Shown one piece after another: positions 1 to 10,439 of a stretch of DNA of 64,000 nt. Numbering within the stretch: position 1 is the stretch's first letter; each line of letters opens with the position of its first letter. The position numbers were made by a program, and so were the translations under genes. This DNA comes from Xestospongia muta. Taxonomy: Eukaryota; Porifera; Demospongiae; Haplosclerida; Petrosiidae. The notes under the pieces were generated by a model. That model was not told the origin of the DNA and made no database searches. It saw nothing but the letters and a program-made list of their open reading frames with translations. The stretch spans positions 3,613,214-3,677,213 of the forward strand of contig OY848924.1 in assembly GCA_963693285.1 (NCBI GenBank). Reading direction: 5' to 3'.

Positions 1-40
1 GTCGTATTTTCATTCACATTCTTTGCGGTTGTATTATCAG

Positions 41-139
41 GATCTGAATACGGCCTTACATTATGCTTCACTTTTTGGTCACACTGAGACAGTCCAGTTT
101 CTCTTACAATCAAATGTAGATCCTAACATTTCTAACAAG
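41..139 (+). CDS. Ankyrin-repeat exon (partial gene entering from the left)
   Basis: An exon of exactly 33 codons lies between an acceptor (ttatcag) and a donor (GTCAGT). It reads as one ankyrin repeat, with the core TALHYASLFGHTETVQFLL and the loop end DPNISNK. Ankyrin repeats are helix-loop-helix protein-binding modules, and the one-repeat-per-exon, phase-0 layout matches the minus-strand ankyrin gene in this window and the exon at 62,889. The upstream exons are outside the window. It could belong to a live gene or to a relic, because the sequence after 724 decays quickly. Confidence 0.75.
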
Positions 140-571
140 GTCAGTGTGTATTAACTTAAATTATATTTCTTGTCTCTAATAAGTTTATGTACATAATACA
201 ATTTGTATAGCAGGTCAAGATATAAATCAAAGCCAATTTGACAAGTACAAATTTTGAAAAAAACCTATGCTTTTCAACTGTTCAATAATTTTCCAAAATT
301 TTTTTAAATAAGCTTGCCAAACATCCACCAGTTATTATTATTACGACATCTATTAAGCCATAATAATAAAAATATAATAAACATTCTTAAGGTAGTATAC
401 AAAAGTTACAACTGGAAATGTAGGATGTGCTCACCATCAATACATATTTGAGTGTTTGGCACACAAATAGTTAATTTACACCATGTACCTGTGCTATTCT
501 CTTAATATAATATAATCATTTTCATAATTTTAATCTATTGTTACTATTAAATAATTTATTTCATTTTGCAG

Positions 572-724
572 TGTGGACAAACTCCATTACATATAGCATA
601 CTGGCATGATCATGATTCTCACTTTGATAAAATTGAAATTATTGTCAATCGGCAACTTAATGATATGAAGGCAGATTGGATAGATGAATATATCATGTTA
701 CACTCCTTATTTATCTCTTGTTGA
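572..724 (+). CDS. Last ankyrin exon with stop codon
   Basis: After an acceptor (tttgcag) the frame opens with CGQTPLHIAYWHD, the start of another ankyrin repeat, and runs 50 codons to TGA. It follows the exon ending at 139 in phase 0 across a 432-bp intron. The repeat is imperfect: after the first helix the sequence departs from the consensus, and the usual DPN loop is missing. Directly downstream another frame stays open for about 30 codons, so a frameshift may have created this stop. Confidence 0.6.
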   Translation, partial: CGQTPLHIAYWHDHDSHFDKIEIIVNRQLNDMKADWIDEYIMLHSLFISC

Positions 725-1092
725 AGTGCAATAAACAATGATGATGATTTTACATATTGTATATTGGTTGATGAAAACAATTATTTAGAAAATATTAGAA
801 ATCAATGTTATTCAATATAATTATGTCTTTTGACTAATTGTTCTTGCAAAATTACACATAATGATATTAATGATTTTATTAATAAATTATGTATGTCGAA
901 GATATTGAATGTTAAAGTGTATTTTCTTTTTATTTAAAGAATCAAGATCAATATATAAATTTTCTAGAGGAAACAAATTCAACAATTGGTAGTTTAAGTT
1001 TAGAATTATTATTTATTATTATTATTTTGTGTCAAAATAAATTAATCAACATCAATGAAGGAATTTTTTTTTTAATAGATAAATATACATGA

Positions 1093-1588
1093 GTGATATT
1101 TTTATCAGTTATTATGTCTACAATAGTTCATTCTCTGTGTGAACATTTATCATATGCTATTGATTATTTTATTCAATTGTTTGTACTGCTGAAAATATTG
1201 TGGGAGAAGATAATTGTTTTTATTGGAAAGATAATGACCAATGAATTTCTTAGAGAAACTGATCACACTATTTACACTTTGACGCATGATTTATTGTTTA
1301 TGTGTCAAGCAAATATCATAGATATTATCGGAGGAAAAACACATTTTTTGTCTAATATTCATTGCAATGCTGCCAGCAAAGTTGAAACAACATTGAATAT
1401 TTTGGGAGCATATCTTGATTCTATCGAAAATGTTATAGCTCACAGACTAGATATTTTAGATGATGACAAACAAATTGAATCAAGTTGATCTATGTCAAGC
1501 TGTAGAACACACTTTACTGAAGATTGAATCAGATAATCAACTATTAGTTAAAAATGTATTGATGTTGAAAGACCAAAATATAGATTAG
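1093..1588 (+). pseudogene. Decayed helical coding relic
   Basis: A frame of about 130 codons ends with TGA at about 1,486. A shifted frame then continues with QAVEHTLLKIESDNQLLVKN to a stop at 1,586-1,588, so one indel splits what was one coding stretch. Both halves are rich in Leu, Ile, Asp and Asn with heptad-like spacing, as in helical bundles or coiled coils. No family is recognised. It lies between the ankyrin exons and a Death-domain-like relic on the same strand and may be the middle of the same ankyrin-Death gene. Confidence 0.35.
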
Positions 1589-1670
1589 ATGTCAATTAAT
1601 TTTAATATTATTAATTGTTAATATAATTATAATAAATTTGCTAAATTTAATTATTTAGTTGATCGAACAG

Positions 1671-1940
1671 AATGACGGGTGAATGTGATATTCATCATGT
1701 TCTTGGAAAAGAGCCAGGTCAACATGATCTATTGAATTTGTTGGTTCCAATCTCTGTAGTTTGGCAAAAATTGGTTATGGATTGAATGTCTCATCCAGTG
1801 ATACAGAGTGTATTAAACAAAAATCATATTACCAGTTTGGTCCAGAACAATGTGTTCACCTATATAAAACTTGGGAAAACGTGATCAAAGTGTTAGAAGG
1901 GCCACTACTCAATGATGTGGAAGAGAAAGATAAATTTTGA
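1671..1940 (+). pseudogene. Death-domain-like relic
   Basis: After an acceptor (gaacag) the sequence shows the Death-domain pattern in two frames. DLLNLLVPIS and a Trp come first, then after a frame change a LGYGL-like helix and WENVIKVLEGPLLNDVEEKD before TGA. The final helix resembles the Death domain of the large minus-strand gene here, which has TWITILDLLKGPLVNNKSLA. Death domains are six-helix interaction modules of cell-death and immune adaptors. The frameshift near 1,770 makes this copy non-functional as it stands. The assignment rests on pattern only. Confidence 0.45.
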
Positions 1941-2086
1941 ACGTTATTACAATAAGTGAACAAAAATTATATTATTAAAATTTACAATACTTAATAATTG
2001 AATATTAAAATTATTTGTTTTTAATAATTTTGATTTTAAGTATAAATTCATTGACTTTCATTTGTCAAATATTTTTACACGTAAAA

Positions 2087-2924
2087 AGTAAGTTGATATT
2101 TGTGAATAACATTATTGATTATCTTTGCAGTGTTTCTCTTTTGGCTGCTTTTTGCTATTGCTAACGCTCAACAACTTACCATTTTCCCTAATTATATCAA
2201 TACTTTGGCTTATTCTTATGTTCAAGTTGAGTGTAGTTCCAGTTATCCTATCAGATGGTGGGTTAAAACAAGTAAAAATGAGAATACACCTAAAAATTGG
2301 TGGAATGCTGATTATATTCCCATCAATTCAAGAGAGGTTCAAATTCAAGAGAAACGCAATCAAACAACCAATGTTTGGACATCTACTATTACATTTTTGG
2401 TAACACTTCAGACAAATACACCTTATTGTCAAATTAGATATCTTTATAATAATAATCAATATCGAACGGTGACTCAATCAATAGGTATATCTATTCATGG
2501 TCCAAGAGTGTATCCTGCAACTCGGCTTGTTAATTCATATAGTTGGGTTAATTTTCAATGTGTTCAATTTGCTAAAGAAATATTTTGGCAATATCAAGGT
2601 ATCACCAATAAACCTATAATATCAACTTGGAATCATTCAACATATTGGGAATCTAATCTTAAAGTTTACATTTTACCAGAATTTATTAATCCATCTGTTT
2701 CATGTTGTATGTTTAACAAAAATCGAGTATCTGATGTAACTTGTTATCAAGCTTTGATGTTTGTGCAAAATACACCAAGTTCAAGGGTAAATGTTCAAAG
2801 TTCATATGTTTTGAATACAAATTCTGTACAAACTACATTTACTACTTTTGTTAAACCTTCACCGTCACCAGGTAAATAATTATTATGTAATCATATTTAA
2901 CTGTCAAATTTTTTAGATTGTTAA
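2087..2924 (+). CDS. Small secreted protein with two Ig-like domains
   Basis: Coding parts are 2,087, 2,131-2,871 and 2,917-2,924, giving 249 residues. The start codon is assembled by splicing: the A at 2,087 joins TG at 2,131 across a 43-bp intron (GTAAGT...TTTGCAG). The N-terminus MFLFWLLFAIANAQQ is a clear signal peptide. Two Ig-like segments follow. The first (about 20-130) has VQVECSSS, a WW pair and YCQIRY; the second (about 130-215) has VNFQCVQ, FWQYQG and VSCCMF. A Ser/Thr/Pro-rich tail ends at a short last exon. A polyadenylation signal AATAAA stands at 2,938-2,943. No membrane anchor is seen, so the product is probably secreted. It is intact although its neighbours are relics. The Ig call rests on the Cys/Trp spacing. 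Confidence 0.6.
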
Positions 2925-3042
2925 ATCATTGAATCAAAATAAAGCATAACTAAATGAATTCTCCAGTAGAAAATAATGAACATGATCAAGTTAATTCTAA
3001 AATGCATTGGATTTAAACTTATATTACCTTGATTTTCTATTT

Positions 3043-4323
3043 TTAGTTTACAATCAAAAACAAAAATATAATAGTCACATGTGTCATTTCAAAAACAATG
3101 AAACATTTTTTCATCAAACTAATAGTACGATTCATGTATTCTGGAGTCAACCAAGGTCTACGATGTTCATAATAACACACTTTAAAATATAATGAGTCAA
3201 TAATACAAATTTTTAGGACCAAATCCTCGTTCTTCATCTTGTGACATAATTTATCTCCAGAATTTAATTTAGTAACTTTAAAGTAAATGTGTCTTTGAAT
3301 ATGATCAGTATTTACATTTTGATTTAACAATGTTACAACTGATGTTCCAGTAAATGGCCATTCTAGTTTATCATCATAATCACCTTTTAAAAATATGTCC
3401 ATAAATTGATAAGTATGTATTTTTTGTATCATATCCATTTTCATCTCTATTACTACCATCTTGTAAACAAGCAGATAATCTCATTTTGTATCCCCTTGGA
3501 GAAGTATGAAATGGATTTCTTTTTCATTTTCTGCAATATCTTCTTATTCTGTCAAAATTTTCCAATTTCAACATTACCCTTTCATAATACAATTCTGACA
3601 TTTTATTTTTACAAAAATCTTGCAATTTGTTAACCATGGTCATTGTCAAATACAAATGATTTTGAATGCTAGATGTATATTTTCATTAATACCTTTTCTC
3701 AGAACTTTAGTCGAGCATCCCATATTGACAAAATCACATTCTATCATTCTTTATTACATATTTTTCTATGATCTTCTAGATTGTTATTTTTGACATACAC
3801 AGAACATCCACCATTTGGACAAACAACTATTAACTCTGTACACACTTCAATATGATCTCCAACAATAACAATTGATCTTCAATATTACATTGTACACATT
3901 TAACTTTTCTATAGATGCAATCATTAGCTAAATGATGTGCTAAATATTGCCTTTCAAATGAATCAATTTTACAATTGTTACTACATGGAACAATTTCATA
4001 TTAACAATTATTGCAATGTGCATCAACAACTTTGTTTTGAATGATTGTGTCACAACCTTTTCATGATTAGGCCAATAAATGTTTTGGTCATCGACTTTCT
4101 TTCAATATTAACATCTTTAAAATATTTTGATACACTTAACGATCTCCTACAAGTAGGGTATTGAAAATTAACTTAGTAGACTTTAACTGATCTAAACATT
4201 GTTTACAAAATATTTGACCGCAACACAATACTTGATGAGGATTAGTTGATATACTTAAACAATTGAACAAAAATATTCAGATGCACAATCAATATCAATA
4301 AATATAAATTCCTTATTAGTCAT
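3043..4323 (-). pseudogene. Decayed TRAF-like gene (RING, TRAF zinc fingers, MATH)
   Basis: Read on the minus strand from 4,323, pieces of a TRAF adaptor appear in the correct order. A RING half (CGQIFCKQCLDQLK) lies near 4,150-4,262. TRAF-type zinc fingers (VPCSNNCKIDSFERQYLAHH and VVCPNGGCSVYVKNNNLEDH) lie near 3,700-4,010. A MATH domain with YKMRLSACLQDG and LKGDYDDKLEWPFTG lies near 3,100-3,480. TRAFs are ubiquitin-ligase adaptors downstream of TNF-type and innate immune receptors. At least one in-frame TAA inside a finger and several frame changes separate the parts, so this is a relic. A second MATH relic lies just upstream on the same strand. Confidence 0.7.
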
Positions 4324-4359
4324 TGCATTGATTATTTCACACGATTATTATTATTTTGT

Positions 4360-4536
4360 ATGATGAGTCAAATGAAATATGTGAGACTAAACAATGTTCT
4401 TGGATATATTTTTGAACAATTGGATGCTCTGTGTAAAGAATATTCTAGTCATTTGAACATAATCCAAGCAGAACAAAGATCATATCAGTTGATCAATGAA
4501 GAAGTTGATCTAATTGGTCCTTTTACCCTTTATTGA
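4360..4536 (+). CDS. Possible small helical ORF
   Basis: A 58-codon frame starts at ATG ATG 36 bp from the head of the TRAF relic, in divergent orientation. It contains GYIFEQLDALCKEYSSHLN and ends PFTLY before TGA. The amphipathic spacing suggests a helix or coiled coil. No family is recognised. Given the decayed surroundings it may be a fragment of an older gene. Confidence 0.25.
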   Translation: MMSQMKYVRLNNVLGYIFEQLDALCKEYSSHLNIIQAEQRSYQLINEEVDLIGPFTLY

Positions 4537-4693
4537 ATTCTTGAATTATACCTAAATATTCATATTAATTTTATATTGGAAATATTACTGTTTACATGGT
4601 TCAAAATCAATACATCAAAAGAGCCAAAATTAGTAAACTAAATTGTCCTTCAATTGATGAACTATTACATTATTGTGAAAATAATTAAATCTA

Positions 4694-5060
4694 TTAACAT
4701 GTAACATTTTTAGTTAACCATGATTTACAATGTTCTGTATGATGTACTTGTAAATACAATGAATCATTTTTCAAATAATTGTTTGTCACCATCAAATCAG
4801 CTAATAAAATGAATTTTCTCCATAACCTCGACCTTCTTCATTTCTTGTAACTCTTTCATTTGCATGTTTAAGAATGATCAAAATGTATACTATGTGTCAA
4901 CAATAAAATAGTAATGATGCCTTTAAATGGCCAGTCAAGAAAATCATCATATTTACATACCATAATGTGAACACACAATGATAACCAATAGGCAGCTTCA
5001 TCAGGTTTCTTTTGAATCAAAGCTGATAGTCTCAGTTTGTATCATAACTAGATTGATCTA
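4694..5060 (-). pseudogene. Second TRAF MATH-domain relic
   Basis: One minus-strand frame has YKLRLSALIQKKPDEAAYW followed by KYDDFLDWPFKGIITILLL, the central part of a TRAF MATH domain. After a stop and a frame change, GRGYGENSF and NNYLKNDSLYLQV follow, which is the usual C-terminal strand pattern. It is parallel to, but clearly diverged from, the relic at 3,043-4,323, so the two are old paralogues rather than a recent duplication. Its RING and zinc-finger parts are not recognisable upstream. Confidence 0.6.
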
Positions 5061-5145
5061 TACATTTCCAATTTGGAAAATATCTATAAAATTTACATTA
5101 ACCATTCAAAAAGAAAGAACAAAAATAATTTATTTATCCATGATA

Positions 5146-5871
5146 TCAACAATCAAACAAAACAATCCCTTTAAATAAATCAATGTTTAATGAACAGAAA
5201 ATGATATCATCAAAACCAATTTCATCATTATTATTACATTTAAAAAATTTTGGTTTACAAGTATTGAGATGTTCTTCAATAACATGCCTGTGCAAATCCA
5301 ATTCTGTTAAACATCTGTGATCACATTCATTACAATCATAGCAAGGCCTCTGGTAGATAGGATCAAATGTTACAATTTGACCAGCAGCATAATTATCAAA
5401 AGGAAAAGTTGCGTGAGACAAAATGTTATATACTGACATTGTTTGTTTATCATCATTTTGTGAATTCCAACTAGAAAACAAAATATCATGTTGTCATGAC
5501 CAAAACAAATCAATTCCTATATTTCTTAAACTTTTTAAGAAATATGAATTTGGAATATTTGGGATAGATAAAACAATATAGTTAAAATATTGAGAATAAC
5601 CTTCCAAATATTTTTTAAATTCTACAGATACAACATTTGCAAAAGATGAAACATCAACAATATTCTTAATTGTTTCTTAAATAGTAGATGAATAAATTAT
5701 TGGAATTTCAATCTTCTCATCAGGTCTGAAGAAATTAGAACAGCGTATATAAGTAATATATGGCTCTACGTATTCATTATAATGTGGATAATGTAATTGA
5801 GGTACATATGGCTGTTGTCTTGAAACATATAGTATATTAAATTGAATTTTTAATATTTTAATTGTATACAT
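5146..5871 (-). pseudogene. Unknown decayed frame with a C2H2-type finger
   Basis: A single minus-strand frame runs about 240 codons with only two internal stops, TAA at 5,677-5,679 and TGA at 5,494-5,496. It is otherwise coding-like. Near its end CNECDHRCLTELDLHRHVIE, followed by EH, gives Cys-x2-Cys-x12-His-x4-His, the spacing of a classical C2H2 zinc finger. The first half is rich in Tyr and Pro. The family is not recognised. It may be the N-terminal part of the TRAF relic that follows, or an unrelated gene. Confidence 0.4.
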
Positions 5872-6168
5872 TATACATTAATACAATTACTAAATCTCTA
5901 CTTATGTAGTTTAATAAAACAAATAAATAATTATCTATTCGTGCATTTCACAAATCTTGTTAACCATATTTTGAGTTTCTTCAATTTTACACAATACTTC
6001 CAATTTTACATTGATGATAATGATGTATCTTTTTTATTGACATCATTAAATTTTTCAAATCTACACATACATTATCATAAATTGTCTGTTGATCATATTA
6101 ATCATAATCATCTTTGAATATCTATCAACCTTGGCCAATATCGTTTTTCAATTACATTGTTCATAATT

Positions 6169-6447
6169 CTAATCAAATAAACTATTAATCTGCCTTTCAG
6201 CTTCTTGTAAATGTAAATGTATAGCTCTAGTTGATCTATGATAAGCATATTTTTCTATCAACTTGGACATAATTTGATGTAATTTTGTTCTATGGTCAGA
6301 AACAATTTCGTGTAAAACATCTGCCATGTCACTAAAATCTTGATTAATATTATTGCAAATTTGTTGTTTATCATTCAACTCGTAAAACGTTAGAGTATAT
6401 TTACTATGTTTGTGATCTAATATATCTCTAATTTGTTTATTCATCAT
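6169..6447 (-). CDS. Helical/coiled-coil ORF, unknown
   Basis: An open frame of 92 codons starts at ATG ATG and contains MADVLHEIVSDHRTKLHQIM and HLHLQEAERQINSL, a strongly helical pattern rich in Gln, His and Ile. No family is recognised. It lies upstream of the other minus-strand relics and could be the coiled-coil of a TRAF-like gene or an independent small gene. Further coding-like pieces in changed frames continue to about 5,950. Confidence 0.3.
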   Translation of the reverse strand: MMNKQIRDILDHKHSKYTLTFYELNDKQQICNNINQDFSDMADVLHEIVSDHRTKLHQIMSKLIEKYAYHRSTRAIHLHLQEAERQINSLFD

Positions 6448-6799
6448 AAAATGACCAACAATTAAATCACCCTCTATTTCATAATTTAATCAACACCTAA
6501 ATAATTACCTACACCTGTAGACAGTAACACCTGACATCCAACACCTAAGCCAAAAATCACCTTCTAACCAGGAACAATAAACAATGAAAAAGCAAAATGA
6601 CACTATCACCTCTTGACTACTTACACCTGTATGCAGTAACACCTTTTTTGTCTAGTCATTGTTTATAACACCTTCAATATTGGAGCGTGTATAATTGATC
6701 ATAAGTCAATCAACTAATTAAATCAATCTACTAATTGATCATTAACTGATTGATCTACCTTCTTATCAACCTCCTCATCGACCATGTGAAAAAGTTTGT
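6448..6799. other. Stretch without a recognised gene
   Basis: Low-complexity AT-rich DNA with repeated ACACCT motifs (about 6,490-6,670) and several TGATC/GATCA steps. No coding frame or known element was seen. Confidence 0.4.
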
Positions 6800-6838
6800 T
6801 CACCAACTTGCTCAGATTGGAGGTGAGCAAGTTGGTGA
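6800..6838. repeat. Perfect 15-bp inverted repeat (hairpin)
   Basis: Arms TCACCAACTTGCTCA (6,800-6,814) and TGAGCAAGTTGGTGA (6,824-6,838) are exact complements around a 9-base loop. It sits at the right edge of the AT-rich relic block and is noticeably more GC-rich than its surroundings. Confidence 0.8.
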
Positions 6839-7539
6839 GCAGAGAGCAGTCAAATAAAATTAAATAAATTTAAATGTATCTAAGTATAAAATTATATTTT
6901 TTAGAGTTCATTGTCTCTCTCCCCTCTAATTGGCTACCATGCATATGTGTGGATCTTGATGAAACACCAGTTTTGTATCTTACTCACGTGTATGTTTGCC
7001 AAGCAGGGGTGGAGAGATGGTGGTAGTGATGTATATATTTTATTTTCTAGGAAGATGATCTGGGATATTGATGTAATATCAGCACAGCATTCTGTCATTG
7101 TGTTTAGATGGACTGAGCAATTTTCCCATCTTGATTTATAGGAACACTTTTTATGTTTGTATGTAATTAATATGTATATGTCAGGTGAGAATATGCTTCT
7201 TGCCTATAGATTTACTATCTGTGACCCAGATGGGGATGGAAATGAGCTTTCCTTTAAGTGATTAATAAGTCTGATTGACCATCAGATGAAGTAACCCAAA
7301 ACATTGCAGTTGTAAATATAGTGCACTAGAGAATAAGCTTCTCTATTCTCTATTTTTAGCATGTCATGGAGATGCTAAGATCTCCCATTGCTATGGCATG
7401 CATCCTAGGTTAATATAGTATGTTGTAGAATGTTGAATAGTGTCTGCTCATTGCAATATGTATTTCACGTTAAGAACTATGATGACAAGACTATCATCCA
7501 AAGTGAGGTGGGATAATGATCAACAACACATTCACACAT
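6839..7539. other. Stretch with weak coding-like frames only
   Basis: Short plus-strand frames at 6,911-7,141 and from 7,440 show no recognisable domain. The segment may hold upstream exons of the CARD-like relic that begins near 7,540, but no splice pattern is convincing. Confidence 0.3.
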
Positions 7540-8575
7540 TCTATATTTGTTGTTATCTAGTTTTGGAAGATGTGTCCTGGTGGAATATTGATAATGTAGA
7601 AGAAGACCAGATCTTTGAGAAAAGAGACTATAGAGTCATGTTAGTTATTCCTTCATAAGCTGTAGAGAAGAAAGTAGTTGAAGCTAAAGTTAAAGTTGTT
7701 GCACCAGTGTAAACGGATATAATTCTACCTCCTGTTATTGAACTTGTGAGTTGTTTTTATAAAATTGAAATGACTGGAAATTTTTCAAAACCTATATATA
7801 AAGTCCATTGAATTGTAGTTTTTACATGCATTACTTTGATACATAGTAGCATCCCCACTTTCGTGTTCAGTGCATTTATATATATATATATATATCGATG
7901 GTCAACAAACTGCTAAACAAAAGTTAATGCATATAAAATTTAATGTGAAGTTGTAAAGAAAGTAAACAATAGAAAAAAAGAAATATACCTACATCATTAT
8001 CAATACACACGTATGCATGTATTATATTTATCTGTAATCAACACATGTATAAAATATGATGATAAGTTACTTCATTCATATCCTTTAACCTGTACATGAT
8101 TACATAATGATTACCAAATGACTAATTTTTTATACTTTTCACAATTTATATGTTAGTAAATGTGTTAGCGATTTTATTACTAAGGATAGTGAAAGTATTA
8201 GTGGTAAGTTTATAATTGGTGTAAAGGTAATGCTGTTACATCATTGTATATAATATATTGGTAAATGTGATGTATCAACAATCTTCAAGGTTCATTCTGC
8301 TGATCTTTGTGATATAACTGTAGATGCTAATCCTCATCATATGGTTAACAAACTTGTCTCTGCTGATCTGATGCAAACATGTGTTAAGAAAGATGTTAAG
8401 ATTACAACTGATGTATATGATAAAGGTAATAAAATAGTAGAGAAGCTACAGACACTAATAGATGATGACAAACACCCAATTGACTTGCTAAAGAAAATTT
8501 GTGATTTCTTTTAGAACAAACTGACAAGACTTTAAAGGAAATTGGTACTAAAATGATGAGTCAACTGTAGAGTGT
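7540..8575 (+). pseudogene. Decayed CARD-like domain gene
   Basis: Three exon-like pieces are visible. The first, about 7,540-7,745, has SWWNIDNVEEDQIFEKRDYR and AVEKKVVEAKVKVVAPV, with in-frame TAA at 7,656 and 7,710 and a donor at 7,746. The second, about 8,155-8,220, ends at a GTAATG donor. The third starts at 8,290 and carries YDKGNKIVEKLQTLI and LLKKICDFF before TAG at 8,512. After a one-base frame change it continues with TLKEIGTKMMSQL. The third piece matches the C-terminal domain of the large minus-strand gene (YDKADKIVDELQ, ICDFLL, TLRDIGTRM), so it is a paralogous CARD-like fold. Three lesions make it a pseudogene. Confidence 0.6.
7876..7894. repeat. Short (TA)n microsatellite
   Basis: About nine TA dinucleotides inside an intron of the CARD-like relic. 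Confidence 0.8.
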
Positions 8576-9109
8576 AAGTTGAAAATATTACATGAACACA
8601 CATAATATCTATAACGTTTAAAGTAATTGAAATAATTAATTTTATTATAATTGCTTGGTTGTCTATTGAGCTAATAACTAAATAAAATCTACTAAAAATA
8701 CTGATATATGCTTTCTTCATTAAATGAACTAACTGATCACAATTTCGTAATTAAACCAACAATACTAGTGTATTATTATATACAATAACACTCAAAGAGA
8801 CAAAGACTATATAAATAACAAACTCTTTAATGTGTAATAAGTTGTAATAACTACATGTTCTTTTCTATCGTAGGTTACATGTTCTTTGGATATAGTCCTC
8901 CCTTTTACATTTTGTTACATTTGTTGCTATCTAACACTTAATTTAGTAGACTGTATCAGTGTTTGTTACCTGAACTATTAGTTTTTTATATTATATTATA
9001 TTTGTCTTGTAAATTTCCCTCCTTTTTATATTTTTGATGTAATCTATATAGTGATGCATATAACAATTCCTGATTTTAATGTTTAGACATTGCTTTTTAG
9101 AATTTCCTA

Positions 9110-10430
9110 TATTAAATGAGAAGAATTACGTTAATATAAGTTATATAAGTACACTGATTTTAATAAAATGGCTGGATATAATTCTTAAACTTCTAGATTA
9201 ATACACCAAGTGGGTATGGCATCATTACATTCAAATCTCACATTTATTAAAACACATTATTCTGATGTGTGTTCCCTTACAGTATTGTCTATAGTAGCAG
9301 TATCACATTATAATGGAGGTATGGGATGTTTTACATTCTTGTCCCTGATGGTGTGACTCCATTGGAATTACTGATGAATAATTATTTTGAGTGGTCATCC
9401 TCTCATTATACTTCTACAGGATATACTATAAAGTCAAGTTCATAGTCTCAATATGAGGTGATCTAGTTAATTGACTACTACACCTTCTATAAAATATGAC
9501 TGTAAAATATAGGTATCAGAGATGTATATATCAATGACATTGATTTATATCTTTTCAATCATCTTATTTAAGTTAATAATAATTCAGTATCTTTGTTATA
9601 TTGATGTTGTTTTATACTTATACTGTTTCAGCTAATATTATGAATAAATATTTAAACTATTATCATTGGAGAGGGTATTAAAAAATGATCTGGTCTCCTG
9701 ACGTGGTAGTAACTCCATCCATTGTAACGAGATGATTAGATACTGCACTACAATGGCAAATCTTCATATTATATAATATGTAGGAATTGTTATATTGTTA
9801 TTACTATCATGGCGCGATCTCAATGATCAGCTGAGCATGCTCAGTTCAACTAGCCGCTCAAGTGGCGCCAAGTTTGTGCTAGTAAATGTAAACTTAGTCG
9901 CCATAACTTCATTTAGAGAGCTGTCTGTCAGGACGTCACTTCTACAGGACTGTTTGACAAGACAGGATGAAAGAACTGGAGTCTATATAATAAGTCATTC
10001 TGATAATGTTGTCTGAAGTAAAGACTAAAACAAAGATATTCCTGGTTACAACAAAGGTAGAAGACAGTAACAAATATGGTCACAGTAGTAGTACTCCATG
10101 TATGTCAGTATATATAGCTTGTCCCACTTACCTATATACTCAATGAGATTTTAGTCTGTTTAGTATCTGTCATAGAATTATTTTAAAAACAACCTGAGTA
10201 TATAGTTCTTTTAAATGTACTGTATGGACTGTAATAACCAGTATATAAACTGAAGCTTTAGTACAATACAGTAAGTGTGAGTGGAATCAGTCAGGTGTCT
10301 TTAGTACAAGTCTGGTCTATACCTCCTACATATATGAACCTGTTATCCTCTCAGTATATTCTGTTCAAAATATACATATTTCCACATATATCTTATTTGA
10401 CATATGCTATATCAACAGTATAAATATATA
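9110..10430 (+). repeat. Duplicated cassette leader, copy A
   Basis: From about 9,150 this segment is nearly the same as 15,895-16,910, and each copy leads directly into a 146-bp tandem array. It contains a less AT-rich core around 9,808-9,890 with an ATGGCGCGATC motif that looks promoter-like. A 73-codon frame at 9,795-10,016 stays open in both copies with a few substitutions. A second coding-like stretch near 9,327-9,455 (VPDGVTPLELLMNNYFEW) is frame-broken in copy B. About 270 bp at 10,115-10,395 are absent from copy B. No transposon ends were identified. Confidence 0.7.
9795..10016 (+). CDS. ORF conserved in both cassette copies, unknown
   Basis: The frame has 73 codons in both copies (16,545-16,766 is the partner) and includes WRDLNDQLSML, SVRTSLLQDCLTRQDERTG and SHSDNVV. 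It opens with a non-ATG codon, so as a free-standing gene it would need an upstream exon or an internal start. Conservation of length over the two copies may reflect the recent duplication only. No domain is recognised. Confidence 0.25.
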   Translation: MLLLSWRDLNDQLSMLSSTSRSSGAKFVLVNVNLVAITSFRELSVRTSLLQDCLTRQDERTGVYIISHSDNVV

Positions 10431-10439
10431 GTTCCTAGT

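Noticed and set aside
1..8700. Large DNA virus or symbiont insert suggested by the very AT-rich block
   Set aside because: The recognisable pieces are animal TRAF, Death, CARD and Ig modules with introns, and the codon bias matches other relics in the window.
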